64,000 bases of DNA. Origin: Marivirga lumbricoides. GTDB lineage: Bacteria > Bacteroidota > Bacteroidia > Cytophagales > Cyclobacteriaceae. The notes under the pieces are model-generated. The model was not told where the DNA came from, ran no database searches, and saw nothing but the letters and a program-made list of their open reading frames with translations. The stretch spans positions 1 through 64,000 of the forward strand of contig NZ_BMEC01000019.1 in assembly GCF_014636295.1 (NCBI RefSeq), read 5' to 3'. How positions within the stretch are numbered: the stretch's first letter is position 1; each line of letters starts with the position of its first letter. A program made the position numbers and the translations under genes. Positions 50,758-59,022 of the stretch are shown here, in pieces.

Positions 50758-52563
50758 ATGACAGAAATTAGAAATGTGGCCATTATTGCCCACGTTGACC
50801 ACGGAAAAACAACATTAGTAGACAAGATTATCCATGCTTGTCAGGTTTTTCGAGTAGGTCAGGAAACAGACGAATTAATTCTAGATAACAACGATCTTGA
50901 ACGTGAACGAGGAATTACTATTTTAAGTAAGAACGTTTCGGTTACCTATAAAGACGTTAAAATTAATATTATAGATACTCCGGGTCACTCCGATTTTGGT
51001 GGAGAAGTAGAGCGAGTGCTTAAAATGGCTGATGGTGTTCTTCTTTTGGTAGATGCTTTTGAAGGCCCTATGCCTCAGACAAGATTTGTTTTAGGAAAGG
51101 CGCTTGATTTGGGTCTGAAACCAATAGTAGTAGTTAACAAAGTAGACAAAGAAAACTGTAGACCTGATGAGGTACAAGAGCAGGTTTTTGATTTGATGTT
51201 TAACCTTGACGCTACTGAGGAGCAATTGGATTTTGTTACCATGTATGGTTCCAGTAAAAATGGCTGGATGAACCATGACTGGAAAACTCCAAACGACAAT
51301 ATATTTCCTCTTTTAGATGAGATAATTAAAACTATTCCGGCTGCACCTACTAATGAAGGTGTGCCAAGATTACAAATTGTTTCTCTTGATTATTCTGCTT
51401 TTGTGGGCCGAATTGCGATTGGTAGATTATATCAGGGAACATTGAAGGAAGGAATGACTGTAGGTCTTTGTAAAAAGGATGGCTCAGTTAAGAAATCGAG
51501 AATAAAAGAACTTCAGATTTTTGAAGGTTTAGCCAAGAAAAAAGTAGAGGAAGTACACTCGGGTGAAATTTGCGCAGTAGTGGGAATTGAAGGCTTCGAT
51601 ATAGGTGATACTATTACAGATTTCGAGAACCCTGAGCCACTGCCAAGAATTTCAATTGATGAGCCTACTATGAGCATGCTTTTCACAATTAACAACTCAC
51701 CATTCTTCGGTAAAGAAGGTAAGTTTGTTACTTCTCGTCACTTGAGAGACAGATTGATGAAGGAGACCGAGAAGAACCTTGCTTTACGTGTAGAACCTGC
51801 CGGTTCAGAGGATAAATTCTTAGTATACGGACGTGGAATTCTTCACTTGTCGGTACTAATTGAAACCATGAGAAGAGAGGGCTACGAAATTCAGGTAGGT
51901 CAGCCTCAGGTGCTTTTCAAGGAAATTGATGGCACAAGACATGAGCCTATTGAGCATTTAGTAATAGATGTGCCGGAGGATGTAGCGGGTAAAGCTATTG
52001 AGCTTGTTACCATGAGAAAAGGTGAGCTTTTAGTAATGGAGCCTAAAGGAGACGTTCAACATCTTGAATTTGACATTCCTGCAAGAGGATTAATTGGATT
52101 AAGAAATAACATCTTGACTGCAACAGCAGGAGAAGGTATTATGACCCATAGATTTAAAGGGTATGAGCCTTACAAAGGTGCTATCCAGGGAAGGATTAAC
52201 GGCTCTATGATTTCTATGGAAGGTGGTTCTGCTACTGCTTATTCTATGGATAAATTAACTGATAGAGGTGTGTTCTTTATCTCTCCGGGAGATGAATTGT
52301 ATGTTGGTCAGGTAATTGGAGAGCATTCAAGAGATAATGACTTGGTGGTAAATGTAGTGAAGGGAAAGAAATTAACTAACATGCGTGCTTCAGGCTCAGA
52401 TGATAATACTAAGCTGGCGCCACCGAAGAAATTCTCTCTGGAGGAAGCTTTAGAATATATTCAGAAAGATGAGTACTTAGAGTTAACTCCTAAGAGCATC
52501 AGGATGCGTAAAATCTATCTTGATGAGAATGAGAGAAAGAGAATGGCTAATAAAATGGAGTAA
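50758..52563 (+). CDS. typA: Ribosome-associated GTPase TypA/BipA
   Basis: 601 residues, the normal length. G domain: AHVDHGKTTL (G1, 10-19), RGITI switch I, DTPGHSDFGGEV (G3) and NKVDKE (G4). Later come the EF-G-like domains 2, 3 and 5 and the TypA-specific C-terminus (GLRNNILTATAGEGIMTHRFKGYEPYKG, DRGVFFISPGDELYVGQVIGEH, KKLTNMRASGSD). It helps ribosome assembly and stress adaptation. It has its own promoter element upstream and a terminator downstream. Confidence 0.97.
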   Translation: MTEIRNVAIIAHVDHGKTTLVDKIIHACQVFRVGQETDELILDNNDLERERGITILSKNVSVTYKDVKINIIDTPGHSDFGGEVERVLKMADGVLLLVDAFEGPMPQTRFVLGKALDLGLKPIVVVNKVDKENCRPDEVQEQVFDLMFNLDATEEQLDFVTMYGSSKNGWMNHDWKTPNDNIFPLLDEIIKTIPAAPTNEGVPRLQIVSLDYSAFVGRIAIGRLYQGTLKEGMTVGLCKKDGSVKKSRIKELQIFEGLAKKKVEEVHSGEICAVVGIEGFDIGDTITDFENPEPLPRISIDEPTMSMLFTINNSPFFGKEGKFVTSRHLRDRLMKETEKNLALRVEPAGSEDKFLVYGRGILHLSVLIETMRREGYEIQVGQPQVLFKEIDGTRHEPIEHLVIDVPEDVAGKAIELVTMRKGELLVMEPKGDVQHLEFDIPARGLIGLRNNILTATAGEGIMTHRFKGYEPYKGAIQGRINGSMISMEGGSATAYSMDKLTDRGVFFISPGDELYVGQVIGEHSRDNDLVVNVVKGKKLTNMRASGSDDNTKLAPPKKFSLEEALEYIQKDEYLELTPKSIRMRKIYLDENERKRMANKME

Positions 52564-52589
52564 GATCCAGTTTTAATAAATACTAAAGA

Positions 52590-52620
52590 GGCTAATCCAT
52601 AATTGGATTGGCCTTTTTTA
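52590..52620. terminator. Terminator between typA and the convergent CNNM gene
   Basis: GGCTAATCCA pairs with TGGATTGGCC around TAAT (one G-T pair), followed by six T on the plus strand. It lies 27 bp after typA. Confidence 0.8.
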
Positions 52621-52652
52621 TTGGCAGTGCCTATGAAATGGAATTGGCGCTT

Positions 52653-53690
52653 TCAATACATGTGTCCTTTTCTTCTCTTTTTCCATCTCTCTAAAGCATA
52701 TTGTTGCATGTCTACCACTTCATCTTTTTCATCAACTATTTCAAAACCTATTAAGGTTTCTATAATGTCCTCAAGTGTAATAATGCCGTCAACTCCGCCA
52801 TATTCATCAACGATAAGCGCTATATGTTCTTTTTCTGCTATTAATTTTTCCCAGGCAGTAAACAAAGTGGTTGACTCCCCAAAAGCTACTATTTCTCGCT
52901 TTAATTCCTTCAATTCAATGTCAAATTGATCGTCAGCCAGTTTTTCAAATACTTGCTGACGAAAAATATAGCCTGTGATGTTATCTCTGTTTTTTTTATA
53001 AATAGGAATTCGGGAAAATTGAAGAAATTCTTTGTTATCGTTGAATTCCTCTAATCTTGTTTTTTCATCTGCACTAACCATTACTACCCTGGGTGTCATT
53101 ATATCAGAAACCTTAGTGCTTTTTAGTTGGATTAAATTTTGGATGATTTTGTTTTCTTTATCTCCAAAAATTCCTTCTTCCGTACCAATGTTGGCTAAAG
53201 CGGAAATCTCTTCCCGGCTTGTAGTAAGCTCTGGTTCCTTCCTTAGAATTAATTTTGTGATAGCCGCTGATAATAAAACCAGTGGATATGTGATAATTAT
53301 CAGCACTTTTAACACTTTTGCTGTAAAGGGTGCAAGCTCTTTGCTAAAGTTGGCACCTAATGTTTTAGGAATGATTTCCGTAAATATTAGGATTAAGAGG
53401 GTGAGAACTGCTGAAACTAAACCAAAATAGGCCTCTCCAAATACAATTGTAGCCTGTGCGCCAACTCCTGCTGCACCTATCGTATGTGCCACGGTGTTGA
53501 GCGATAAAATAGCCGACAATGGTTTGTCAATATTTTGTTTCATTTCAATTAAGGTACTGGCTGACTTACTACCTTTTTCTGATTTTGCCATCAAATGAGA
53601 GAGAGGTACTGATAATATGGCGGACTCAAGAATAGAGCACAAAAAAGAAGTGAAAAGAGCAATAAAAAGGTAAACTAGCAGTAAAGTCAT
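52653..53690 (-). CDS. CNNM/CBS-pair membrane protein (hemolysin-type)
   Basis: 345 residues from the ATG at 53690 (MTLLLVYLFIALFTSFLCSI). An upstream in-frame ATG at 53744 would put 18 polar residues before the first helix. The DUF21/CNNM domain holds three to four helices with ESAILSVPLSHL and NTVAHTIGAAGVGA and FTEIIPKTLGANFS. A CBS pair follows (VSDIMTPRVVMVSADE; EHIALIVDEYGGVDGIITLEDIIETLIGFEIVDE). The C-terminal CorC domain of longer members is absent. It probably transports or senses divalent cations such as magnesium. Confidence 0.9.
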   Translation of the reverse strand: MTLLLVYLFIALFTSFLCSILESAILSVPLSHLMAKSEKGSKSASTLIEMKQNIDKPLSAILSLNTVAHTIGAAGVGAQATIVFGEAYFGLVSAVLTLLILIFTEIIPKTLGANFSKELAPFTAKVLKVLIIITYPLVLLSAAITKLILRKEPELTTSREEISALANIGTEEGIFGDKENKIIQNLIQLKSTKVSDIMTPRVVMVSADEKTRLEEFNDNKEFLQFSRIPIYKKNRDNITGYIFRQQVFEKLADDQFDIELKELKREIVAFGESTTLFTAWEKLIAEKEHIALIVDEYGGVDGIITLEDIIETLIGFEIVDEKDEVVDMQQYALERWKKRRKGHMY

Positions 53691-54009
53691 ATTGTTTTTA
53701 GATGCAGATAATATTACTAACGGAAAGAATTCCGATTGTTTCAATTTACCCTCAAAAGCTTTTATTATTACAGTAGTATGTTCTTCGTTATCTAGAAACT
53801 TGATTGATAAAATGATTTTCCAGCCAAAGCAGGAATACTCTGACAGACTTTGAGAGTAATTTGGGAATTTCGCTCAGGTTTAATAGAAAGGATTGCTGTG
53901 CTGTGTTCGCAATAACCATTTGATTTTAGGTGGTACTTCATTACTAAGATTGCTTCGTACATTACGATAAACTAGTTGATTGGAATGAAGCTCAATCAGC
54001 AAGCATTAT
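53691..54009. other. Gene-free gap
   Basis: No gene or clear signal is seen in this stretch, upstream of the CNNM gene on the minus strand. Its promoter should lie here. Confidence 0.5.
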
Positions 54010-54118
54010 AGGTTTTTCACCATTACAAAAGCCGACAATTATCGTCATTCTGCAAATTTTTGGAGCTCAGCGAAAAAATTGTCAGGGGTCTTATCAATGA
54101 AATGAAATTTCATCTACA
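54010..54118 (-). repeat. Dispersed intergenic repeat, copy C (inverted)
   Basis: The reverse complement reads through the palindrome ATGAAATTTCAT, then 'ccctgacaattttttcgctgagctcc', 'atgacgataattgtcggc' and 'ttttgtaatggtgaaaaacct', block for block like the copies at 266-430 and 693-850. It abuts, by only 15 bp, a broken PorP/SprF gene fragment. Confidence 0.8.
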
Positions 54119-54132
54119 CCACTAGTCCTCGT

Positions 54133-54387
54133 TTGCACCCTATTTCCGCGGGTGTTTGGTACCTTGGTGTACCTTTTGGCAAAGCTGAAAACTCCAATAT
54201 TTATGATAGGGATCCATTGATTCTCTTGTTTGGCTTAGTGTTTCCGGACTTTGAAGTGGGCTATAGCTATGATTTTACCATTTCGGATATTGGGGATGCT
54301 TCTGGTGGCGCACATGAAATATCTATTGTCTACGATTTTGTTGCTAAATTTAAGAAAAGAGCGGTTTTTGCCTTGTCCTTCTTTTAA
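54133..54387 (+). pseudogene. C-terminal remnant of a PorP/SprF gene
   Basis: 84 codons from a TTG. They read PISAGVWYLGVPFG ... FEVGYSYDFTISDIG ... SGGAHEISIVYDFV, which is the closing region of a PorP/SprF barrel (SAGVYY...GYSYDFT...SGGAHEIS). All the upstream ~220 codons are absent, and a repeat element lies immediately before it. It is non-functional. It differs in sequence from the PorP/SprF fusion at 36.3-37.7 kb. Confidence 0.75.
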
Positions 54388-54431
54388 AAAAATTAAGCCC
54401 GATTATCCAAATTAACTCACCCCAGCTAACC

Positions 54432-54488
54432 GTCATTGCGAACATGCTATTATTTCAATGTCAATTGAAATAATTCATGTTTGGCAAT
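54432..54488. repeat. Palindromic intergenic element
   Basis: A perfect 11-base inverted repeat (ATTATTTCAAT 54449-54459, ATTGAAATAAT 54464-54474) sits inside a longer imperfect one (CATTGCGAACATG / CATGTTTGGCAAT). Pieces of the outer arms ('cattgcgaa', 'caatct') also occur at 228-251. Nearby 'ctagtcctcgtttgca' occurs twice (from about 54124 and 54582), which is a further short repeat. Confidence 0.6.
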
Positions 54489-54499
54489 CTTTTGGTTTG

Positions 54500-55179
54500 G
54501 AACTTCATACGTATTGTCTACATTTCATAATACTACCGCGGTTTTCTATGGCTTCAATAAAGTCATGAGGAAAATTTCGCTAGTCCTCGTTTGCAACCAG
54601 GACTCTAAAAAAAATGAGTTTTCAACTTAGAAAGCTAACTTGTACTAAACCTGTTCTTCAAGAACCATCCAGCGCCTGCTACTTCGTATGAGCTAAAAGC
54701 TCGCAAAAGTCAGGGGATAGACTACTTCTTTTTAAGCATTGAAAAAGCTTGGTCTAAGCAAGCATCCTCGTTACAGCCTAAAATCCGTATTTTTCACTAA
54801 AGTTCTAGGTTTTCAGGTGTTTTAAATGAATTTTAATTACTAACATGGAGGTTTGGTTATTTAAAATGCAAATTCTGATTTGAAATTCAGATTCCATTTC
54901 TACAGCAATTACTGATTTATTGAGCAAAAGGGAGTAGCCTGGGTTAATTGTTAGGATAATACTTATAGCAATGAATAAAACTATTATTAAGCTCTTTGGC
55001 TCGTTTGGTATAAATTGATCAAATTGTTCCGGCTCTAGCAGCCTCTTTTTAAGCCTGATAAAGCGGTCTTTGGAAATTAGAAATTAGAAATAGGTCAGGA
55101 GAATCTAAGGCTTGTGTTTTTGTTCAATTTTTACTTTGTTAGTACTCTTTATTAATTGGGAAATTCAATTAGTATTTTG
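54500..55179. other. Gene-free gap
   Basis: No open frame with family resemblance. It contains the second copy of 'ctagtcctcgtttgca' with an adjoining imperfect palindrome (AGTCCT...AGGACT) and some small hairpins. It looks like worn repeat-rich DNA joined to the PorP/SprF remnant. Confidence 0.5.
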
Positions 55180-56208
55180 TTAATTATTAAACTGGATAAT
55201 TTTTTCGAGATAAACCTCTTGATTCTGCCCCTTTATTTTACTATTTACAGTTAAATCCTCGTCTTTATTAGTGCTAATTGTTAAAATGCCATAATTAAGC
55301 TTAGCAATCAGATCGCCCTCTCTATGTTGATTATATTCCTCCGAGGCCTCTTTCCATGTATGTGTAAGGCCGCTTGACGTAATGTCAACCAGGGGGTAGG
55401 ACAGGTCTTTCCATTCAATCGAGGATATTTCTGCAATATGTCTGTCGCCACTAAGCAAAAGGACACCTTGAGGTTTTCTGGCAGCTAAAAGATCAAAGAG
55501 TTTTTTCCTTTCATTGGGGAAATTAGCCCACTTCTCATAATTATGGTCTTCAGCAATGAATTGAATTCCTAAAGCAATAATGAACAAATCTATAGAGGTA
55601 TCACTTAGTTCTTTTTCAAGCCAGTTCCACTGTTCAGTTCCTAAAATAGAACCCGTTTTATTAGGGGTATACTTTTTATCAATCTTTTGGAGTGGATCCC
55701 GATGGTACCTGGCATCTAAAAGGAGAATGCTTATCTTCCTGCCATTCCAGTTAATCTGGTAAGAAGAATAAGCTCCTTCTCTTTCTCTTCTCAAACTTTC
55801 AGCCGGTACATCGAAGAAATCTAATAACAATTGCTGACTTTCTTTTTTGTTCGGATACTCTTTCCCTGCATCATTTTTTCCATAGTCGTGGTCATCCCAA
55901 ACTCCCAGAATGGTGGTTTGTTTTTGTAATGCGACATAATCTGGTTGGCTTTTTTGTGCTGCATATTTTTCCTCCAGCAATTTCATATCTTCCGTATCAC
56001 CGTAAATATTGTCGCCTAAAAAGAGGAAAAAATCTGGTTGATGTTTAACTACATCCTTCCAAAGCGGCTGTGGCTTGTTTTGCTTGTTGCAAGAACCAAA
56101 AGTAATAACGAGTGATTCCTTAGGAGAGATATTGAATGTTTGATCCTGCGCAAGGATATTAAAACTTAAGCGTAATAAAATGAATAATAAAATGGATTGC
56201 TTTTTCAC
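55180..56208 (-). CDS. PhoD-like phosphatase/phosphodiesterase
   Basis: 342 residues with signal peptide (MKKQSILLFILLRLSFNILAQ). Metallophosphatase motifs of the PhoD type: ITFGSCN, FFLFLGDNIYGD, LGVWDDHDYGKND, ILLLDARYHRD and VLLLSGDRHIAEIS, supplying the Asp/Asn/His metal ligands. The fold and order fit alkaline phosphatase D-like enzymes acting outside the cytoplasm on phosphomono- or diesters. It appears monocistronic. Confidence 0.93.
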   Translation of the reverse strand: MKKQSILLFILLRLSFNILAQDQTFNISPKESLVITFGSCNKQNKPQPLWKDVVKHQPDFFLFLGDNIYGDTEDMKLLEEKYAAQKSQPDYVALQKQTTILGVWDDHDYGKNDAGKEYPNKKESQQLLLDFFDVPAESLRREREGAYSSYQINWNGRKISILLLDARYHRDPLQKIDKKYTPNKTGSILGTEQWNWLEKELSDTSIDLFIIALGIQFIAEDHNYEKWANFPNERKKLFDLLAARKPQGVLLLSGDRHIAEISSIEWKDLSYPLVDITSSGLTHTWKEASEEYNQHREGDLIAKLNYGILTISTNKDEDLTVNSKIKGQNQEVYLEKIIQFNN

Positions 56209-56293
56209 CTGCTAGTAGATTTTAAGAACTGTAAATCTACAAAACTCAAATGCCGTGTGTGTTACTTAAAGGTTATTGCAGATAAAGTTATTA

Positions 56294-57124
56294 TTAATTT
56301 TCAGGTTTTTCCAGGTCAATAATTAAATCAAGAACTGACTTAATTCTTTCAGAAGGGTAAAGTGTTAAAGCCTGACTAACTTTCATTTTGGCTAAATTGA
56401 AATCTTTATTATTGATAGCGGAAATACCCTGGTTATAGTATTGCAGTCCTATTAGTTGTTCAATAGAAACTTCTTTATAAATAGTGTTTCCCTCAGTAGT
56501 TTGATAGTTTTCCGCTCCAATTTCAATAGTGTTTTGCACACTTGGGGGAGTTGGAGTTGGTTTAAATTGAGCGATGTGCTTAATAACCGCCTCTTCATTC
56601 TTGATAAACCCTGAAATAGGGTCAGTGCTTTCAAAAATATAATCTCTTCCTTCCGCTCTGGCTACTATAAAAACATGATAATCAGTTTCAATAATTGAGT
56701 GTTCAATGTTGAAGAAGGAAAGTAAAAGCGAGTAAGCAATGCTTCCACTAACACAATCATAACTGCCAGATGAGATCATAGACTCAAAATCGGTATGCTT
56801 AGTATATTTCTTTAATAAGATCTGATGGGTTTTATAGAATAAATAATCCAGGAAATACTCAGTATCTGAATCTCTCTTTTTTTCAAGCTTAGTGATTAAC
56901 TTATTCCATTGAGGAGTCTGCTCTAAACTTTCTATATCAATGACGGCCAGTTTTTCATAATTGTTTTTGTCTGAGCCAGGGAGGGAATTCATAGCATAAG
57001 AAGAAAAACCGAATGCAAAACACACCAGAAGCATCAAATAAATGCATTTGCTGTTGAAACTGTATGTTGTTAAAGCTTTCAATTCTAATGTTATCTTAAT
57101 GTTAATTAAAACGACTATATTCAA
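56294..57124 (-). CDS. Exported transglutaminase-like protein
   Basis: 276 residues as read; the true start may be internal because a hydrophobic signal region occurs at about 26-46 (CIYLMLLVCFAFGFSSYAM). A Cys in SYDCVSGSIAYSLLLSFF, a His in ETDYHVFIVA and an Asp in FESTDPISG occur in the order and spacing of the transglutaminase-like Cys-His-Asp triad. The C-terminal ~60 residues are TPR-like (YYNQGISAINNKDFNLAKMKVSQALTLYP). It may be a protease or peptide-bond-modifying enzyme; no substrate can be named. Confidence 0.65.
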   Translation of the reverse strand: MNIVVLINIKITLELKALTTYSFNSKCIYLMLLVCFAFGFSSYAMNSLPGSDKNNYEKLAVIDIESLEQTPQWNKLITKLEKKRDSDTEYFLDYLFYKTHQILLKKYTKHTDFESMISSGSYDCVSGSIAYSLLLSFFNIEHSIIETDYHVFIVARAEGRDYIFESTDPISGFIKNEEAVIKHIAQFKPTPTPPSVQNTIEIGAENYQTTEGNTIYKEVSIEQLIGLQYYNQGISAINNKDFNLAKMKVSQALTLYPSERIKSVLDLIIDLEKPEN

Positions 57125-57338
57125 TTATAAGTTAACAAATTATTAACAAATATAATATTAAATTAATAAATAAATATGTGAGATGGTGTAATTTTTAACT
57201 GTAAGATTCTGATAAACATTACATTAAATATTTTTGTGTAGTTGAATCCTATATTAAAGAGAAGTCTGCCAATGTTAAGAAATGTTAACATGGAGTGTGA
57301 TGAAGACTGTGACTCAACTGTAAACCTTTAAACAGAAG

Positions 57339-58871
57339 TTATAACTGGTCTATTTCTTTTAGGTATTGAGCTGCCTGCGTAAGAATTTTTGTTTTCTCTT
57401 CTTTAGGCTTTTTGTCCCATGTGCGATACATCATTACCACCCGTTGATTTTTCTCTAGTTTTTCGCGGTGCGCATCATAAAAATTCCAATACAGACTATT
57501 AAATGGACAGGCTTTTTCTCCATATTTAGCTTTATGGTTATAAAAGCATTTACTACAGTAATTGCTCATCTTGTGAACATAATTAGCACTTGAGATATAA
57601 GGTTTTGTGCCTATTATTCCTCCATCAGCAAACTGACTCATTCCCCGTGTATTGGTGATTTCCACCCACTCTATAGCATCAATGTAAACTCCCAGATACC
57701 AGGCATCCACCTCATTAGGATCGGTCATATTTAAAAGAGCAAAGTTCCCGGTAACCATTAAGCGTTGGATATGATGTGCATAGGCATCAGTTAAAGTCTG
57801 TTTTACTGCTTGTTTCACACAGTTCATTTTAGTATCTCCGGACCAATAGTAGGAGGGTAACTTTCTTGTATGGTCAAAATAGTTCTTGCTTGCGTATTCA
57901 GGCATCTTTGCCCAATAAATCCCCCTCATGAATTCCCTCCATCCAATTATCTGCCTGATAAATCCTTCTACCTGGGCTATGTTTATCTTGCCTTCATCTT
58001 CTTTCCAATAGTATAACACTTTTTCCACTACCTCTGCCGGTGTAATCATTTTTGAATTAAGTGCAAAGGAAATTCTGGCATGAAAAAGGAATTTATATTT
58101 TGAATGCATCGCATCCTGATATTTACCAAAGTTAGGAAGAAGCTTTTTACAAAAATAACGTACAAACTGCAAAGCCTGGGAACGCTCTAAAGGCCAATGA
58201 AAGTTTTCGGGATCCACTTCGCCAAAATACTTGCATCCGCTTTGTTTGATTTCTTTTACAAGGTCAGAAACATCAGTTTTATAGCTATAAGCTTCCGGAA
58301 TAGGTACTTCTCCTTTATACTTCTTTCTGTTTTCTTCATCAAAATTCCATTTTCCTCCCAATGGCTCATTGCCTTCCATCAAAATGTTATGCTTTTTTCG
58401 CATCATCCTATAGAAATTCTCCATTATCAGCTGCTTCTTTCCTTTGAAAAAATCGGCAACATCCTCTCTTTCCGTATAAAAATGCTCGGTATCTTTAAAG
58501 CCGGTTCTTATTTCCAGCTTTTTACAAAGAGATTTAAGTTGTTCGTCAAGGCGATACTCATCCGGCAAAAGATACTCGAATTTTTTAAATTGATGCTTTT
58601 CAATAAGGCTAAGCAGGTTCTTTTCCAGGGATTGCTCATTCTTGCTGTCATTAATTGAAAGGTATATGATATTTTGATTTTTTTCTTCCAGATAGGTTTT
58701 GAATAGACGCATCGCTGCAAAAAAGGCTGTGATTTTCTGAATGTGATGAACTACATAATCTGTTTCCTGTCTCATTTCCATCATCACATAGGTAACCTCA
58801 TCATTTCTTTCCTGAAACCAGGAATGTTGCTGGTTTAATTGATCACCCAGAATAAGCCTTAGTGTTTTCAT
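57339..58871 (-). CDS. FeS-type bacterial photolyase/cryptochrome (PhrB-like)
   Basis: 510 residues, the usual size of the FeS-BCP/CryPro group. The N-terminus LRLILGDQLNQQHSWF and the later GWREFMRGIYW and RLMVTGNFALLNMTDPNEVDAWYLGVYIDAIEWVEI are family signatures. The four cysteines for a 4Fe-4S cluster are present: one in TKMNCVKQ and three in SNYCSKCFYNHKAKYGEKACPF. These enzymes mainly repair (6-4) photoproducts in DNA with light, using FAD. It is monocistronic and divergent from the AsmA-like gene. Confidence 0.92.
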   Translation of the reverse strand: MKTLRLILGDQLNQQHSWFQERNDEVTYVMMEMRQETDYVVHHIQKITAFFAAMRLFKTYLEEKNQNIIYLSINDSKNEQSLEKNLLSLIEKHQFKKFEYLLPDEYRLDEQLKSLCKKLEIRTGFKDTEHFYTEREDVADFFKGKKQLIMENFYRMMRKKHNILMEGNEPLGGKWNFDEENRKKYKGEVPIPEAYSYKTDVSDLVKEIKQSGCKYFGEVDPENFHWPLERSQALQFVRYFCKKLLPNFGKYQDAMHSKYKFLFHARISFALNSKMITPAEVVEKVLYYWKEDEGKINIAQVEGFIRQIIGWREFMRGIYWAKMPEYASKNYFDHTRKLPSYYWSGDTKMNCVKQAVKQTLTDAYAHHIQRLMVTGNFALLNMTDPNEVDAWYLGVYIDAIEWVEITNTRGMSQFADGGIIGTKPYISSANYVHKMSNYCSKCFYNHKAKYGEKACPFNSLYWNFYDAHREKLEKNQRVVMMYRTWDKKPKEEKTKILTQAAQYLKEIDQL

Positions 58872-59022
58872 TGTGTCTTTTTTTAAGAACCAACAATGAT
58901 CTGAACTGAATGTTCTTTTAAACGGCTTGTATCTATTAAATAATGCTGAATTAACCCCAAGTTATTATTAACGTACCTAGATTATTGGTAACTTTATAAA
59001 ATAATTACTTGACTTTATCATT

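Noticed and set aside
58197-58658. 153-codon plus-strand open frame within the photolyase region
   Set aside because: It is antisense to the clearly conserved photolyase gene, Phe/Leu-rich shadow composition, no start signals.
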